Assembly: GCF_004341505.2 (NCBI RefSeq)
Contig: NZ_SLYP02000001.1
Coordinates: 2,070,501 to 2,134,500 of the forward strand
DNA: 64,000 nt
DNA from: Sphingomonas sp. JUb134
GTDB lineage: Bacteria > Pseudomonadota > Alphaproteobacteria > Sphingomonadales > Sphingomonadaceae
Direction: 5' to 3'
Below the pieces are notes generated by a model, which searched no databases, was not told where the DNA came from, and saw nothing but the letters and a program-made list of their open reading frames with translations. Of this stretch, positions 61,696 through 64,000 are shown piece after piece (positions within the stretch are counted from its first letter, which is position 1; each line of letters opens with the position of its first letter). The translations under genes were made by a program, and so were the position numbers.

Positions 61696-63986
61696 CGTGC
61701 GGTCTCCGTCAGCGTCGCCCGTTCGACGGCATAAAGGGGATCGGAAATCGGGGAGGTGAACTGGAAGCAGAGGTCGCGATCGCCCTCCAGCTTGGGGAGC
61801 GTGCCCGTGACGCGGAAGCGCGCGGGCGCGGTCGCGGGGTCGGGCAGCGGGAAGGTGCCGAGCGGCATCGGCTTGGCCGCCTTGTCGTCGCCGCTCACCG
61901 GGCAGCCCGCCGTGACGATCAGCTCGCCGTGCGGGGTGACGTTGTAGTGGCGGCGGACCTTGCCCGTGTCATGCGCCAGGCCGAAGTTGCGCGGCAGCCG
62001 CGCGACTTCGATCGTGAAGCCGCTCGCGACATCGACCGGCGCCGCCGGATAGACGCTGCACGTGTCAAAGACGTTGACGTTGTAGGCCGGGCCATTTGCC
62101 GTCGCATCGGCGGTGAGCGGCAGTCGGAGCCACAGCGCCCCGCTCGGGCATCCGGTCAGCTCGGAAGAGGTCCGCGTGAGGAGGGCCGCGCGGCTGGTGT
62201 CGAAGCTGCGCGCCGCCGCCGTCGCGTTGCCGGCGGCGTCGAAGGCCGCGGCGCGGATGGTCACGCCCGGCGTCAGGCTCAGCGGTGCCTTATAGACCTT
62301 CGATCGCGCGGTCGGCGCCTTGCCGTCTAGCGTGTAGCGGATCGTGCCATGCGGCGCCTGGGTGCTCAGCGCGACCGTCGCGCTGTTCGCCCGCAGCGCC
62401 TCGCCGCGGCTGCCCTGCACCTTGAAGTCGACGGCGAAGGCGCTGTCCGCCACCTCCAGGCCCGAACGCTTCCAGCGCGCGATCTGCGGTCCGACGCGCT
62501 CCAGGAAGCCGCCGAAGTCGCGCTTGCCCTTGGGCGACCAGTTGATCTCCGCCAGCGCCGCCGCGCGCGGGAACAGCGCGTGCTGCACCTGATAGGGCGT
62601 CACCAGATACTCGCTCCAGGCATTGGCCTGTGCGCCCAGCACATGCTTGGCCTTGTCGCCGGCAATCCCCGCCGGCATCGGATCGTAGCGGTACACGCTC
62701 TCGAGCGACTGGATGATGATGCGGCCCGGCGGCTCGTCGCCCCGGTCGCTCTGCAGGCTGTCGAAATAGAGGGTAGGCGCCGGCGAGAGCACCACGTCAT
62801 GGCCGAGGTTCGCCGCCTGGATCGCGCCCTTCTCGCCGCGCCACGACATCACCGAGGCCGACGCCGGCACGCCGCCTTCCAAGATCTCGTCCCAGCCGAT
62901 CAGCCGCCGGCCCCTGCTTGCCAGATACGTGCCGAACTGCTCGATCAGCCAGCTCTGCAACTGGTTCTCGCTCTTCAGGCCCAGCGCCTTGATCTGCGCC
63001 TGCACCTCGGGGGAACGCTCCCACTGGTCCTTGACCGCCTCGTCGCCGCCCAGGTGGATGTAGGTGCCGGGGAAGACGGCCATTAGCTCGTCCAGCACGT
63101 TCTTCACGAACTCTACGCCCTTAGGGCCGGGGTTCAGGAGATAGGGGTTGATGCCCCAGTCCGGCGACACCTCGGGCCGATCGCCCAGCACGCCGAGTTC
63201 GGGATAGGCCGCAACCAGCGCCTGCGCATGACCCGGAAGGTCGATTTCCGGCACGATGGTGATGCCGCGCTCCGCCGCATAGGCGACCAGCTGCTTGAGT
63301 TCGTCTTGGGTATAGAAGCCGCCGACCTTCGCCCCCGGCGCCCCGCCCGACGAAGGTGGGGTGCGCCAGGCGCCGACCTCGGTCAGCTTGGGATAGCGCT
63401 TCACCTCGAAGCGCCATCCCTGGTCGTCCGTCAGGTGGAGGTGCAGCGTGTTGAGCTTCACCGAAGCCATCTGGTCGACGATGGTGCGGATGGCCTCCAG
63501 CGTGATGAAGTGCCGCGTGGTGTCGATCATCAAGCCGCGCCAGGCAAAGCGGGGCGCGTCCTCGATCGTGACGGCATCGACCTTCACCGGCTTGCCGAAC
63601 GCGCGGTCGGGGCTCAGCAACTGCGCGAGCGTCATCGCGCCATAGAGAAGGCCGCGGTCGCCCGATGCGGCGATGCGGATGCCGCTGGCGCTCACCGTCA
63701 GTCGGTACGCCTCTTCTCCCGCGATCGCCGGCTCGCGCACCAGCGCAATCGGGGCCTCGCCGCTCGTCTGCGAAAGTGCCAGGCCGCGTTCGGTGCGGAC
63801 ATGCGCGATCAGCATCCGCGCCGCGGCCTCGGCTGCGGTGTCGCCGGAAGGCGTGGCGATCGCAGCGCCATCACGAACGGTGAAGCTGGCGCTGCCGGAA
63901 ACGACCGAAGCCGGCAGGGGTACCAGCGGCAGCGGACCCGCCAGGGCCGGCGTGGCCGTGCCGAGAAGCAGAAGTACGGTGAGCAC
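61692..63986 (-). CDS. GH20 beta-N-acetylhexosaminidase (start may lie upstream)
   Basis: 764 residues from a GTG near the window edge. The frame stays open to the edge and the signal peptide lacks its basic head, so the true start may be outside. It has an N-terminal GH20b domain, then the catalytic barrel with 'FAWRGLMIDTTRHFITLEAI', 'LNTLHLHLTDDQGWRFEVKR', 'GITIVPEIDLPGHAQALVAA' and the catalytic Asp-Glu in 'YIHLGGDEAVKDQW'. C-terminal beta domains follow ('GTIRYTLDGKAPTARSKVYK'). It removes terminal beta-GlcNAc or GalNAc from antennae. It is the first visible gene of the six-gene glycosidase run. Confidence 0.93.
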   Translation of the reverse strand: MLTVLLLLGTATPALAGPLPLVPLPASVVSGSASFTVRDGAAIATPSGDTAAEAAARMLIAHVRTERGLALSQTSGEAPIALVREPAIAGEEAYRLTVSASGIRIAASGDRGLLYGAMTLAQLLSPDRAFGKPVKVDAVTIEDAPRFAWRGLMIDTTRHFITLEAIRTIVDQMASVKLNTLHLHLTDDQGWRFEVKRYPKLTEVGAWRTPPSSGGAPGAKVGGFYTQDELKQLVAYAAERGITIVPEIDLPGHAQALVAAYPELGVLGDRPEVSPDWGINPYLLNPGPKGVEFVKNVLDELMAVFPGTYIHLGGDEAVKDQWERSPEVQAQIKALGLKSENQLQSWLIEQFGTYLASRGRRLIGWDEILEGGVPASASVMSWRGEKGAIQAANLGHDVVLSPAPTLYFDSLQSDRGDEPPGRIIIQSLESVYRYDPMPAGIAGDKAKHVLGAQANAWSEYLVTPYQVQHALFPRAAALAEINWSPKGKRDFGGFLERVGPQIARWKRSGLEVADSAFAVDFKVQGSRGEALRANSATVALSTQAPHGTIRYTLDGKAPTARSKVYKAPLSLTPGVTIRAAAFDAAGNATAAARSFDTSRAALLTRTSSELTGCPSGALWLRLPLTADATANGPAYNVNVFDTCSVYPAAPVDVASGFTIEVARLPRNFGLAHDTGKVRRHYNVTPHGELIVTAGCPVSGDDKAAKPMPLGTFPLPDPATAPARFRVTGTLPKLEGDRDLCFQFTSPISDPLYAVERATLTETAR

Positions 63987-64000
63987 CTGCCGCCCGGATC

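Noticed and set aside
1..64000. CRISPR arrays, rRNA genes, additional tRNAs or riboswitches
   Set aside because: No regularly spaced repeats, rRNA-like blocks, other cloverleaves or recognisable riboswitch cores were seen on reading through the window.

Overview
The window looks like chromosome of a high-GC alphaproteobacterium close to Sphingomonas. The grounds are GC-rich coding, an HWE/HisKA_2-type sensor kinase, large TonB-dependent receptor carbohydrate loci with Tat-type glycosidases, and IS21/IS630 elements typical of sphingomonads. Species cannot be given from the sequence alone.

Layout. (1) 1-2580, chromosome: 3' part of a fused membrane/spermidine-synthase-like protein, a small lipoprotein, and tRNA-Arg(ACG). 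(2) 2536-38257, an integrated genomic island of about 35.7 kb. It is bounded by an exact 45-bp direct repeat of the tRNA 3' half (2536-2580 and 38213-38257), with a tyrosine integrase beside the right repeat. The right end of the island (about 30.1-38.1 kb, all minus strand) is a compact backbone: integrase, two unknown proteins, an AlpA-like regulator, two small proteins resembling degenerate tyrosine-recombinase catalytic domains, a CHC2/Toprim primase and two further unknowns. The integrase/AlpA/primase combination recalls phage satellites and related mobile islands. The left part (3.9-30.1 kb) is cargo: a receiver / HWE kinase / GAF-GGDEF-EAL signalling block, a TIR-domain gene divergent from an 1871-residue DUF4011 helicase-Vsr-like nuclease, a RepB remnant cut by an IS21 element, an NYN-domain protein, a divergent TcmP / three-Cys (DUF5131) pair, a complete four-gene type II CBASS operon (CD-NTase, Cap2, Cap3, HNH-SAVED Cap5), and an MmeI-like target-recognition fragment. 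Two identical-looking IS630-family copies in opposite orientation bracket nearly all of this cargo. (3) 38258-64000, chromosome: the tRNA's presumed original terminator, a ferredoxin-reductase-like flavoprotein, then a carbohydrate locus. That locus has a ROK sugar kinase, ROK repressor, GH84, a flavin oxidoreductase, an SDR, a TonB receptor, glycosylasparaginase, GH29, GH92, GH125, GH3, GH2 and GH20.

How the parts work together. The glycosidases fit stepwise dismantling of asparagine-linked glycans: fucose, GlcNAc, alpha- and beta-mannose and a beta-linked pentose/hexose are removed, and glycosylasparaginase cuts the last GlcNAc-Asn bond. The receptor would import the oligosaccharide and the kinase would phosphorylate a released sugar. 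Four of the genes overlap by 4 nt, as in a translationally coupled operon. The island is a mobile carrier of antiphage systems: CBASS is recognisable with high confidence, while the TIR/helicase-nuclease pair and the TcmP/DUF5131/NYN cluster are the less described candidates.

Limits: family names come from motif recognition by eye. No database search, GC computation or structure prediction was run.
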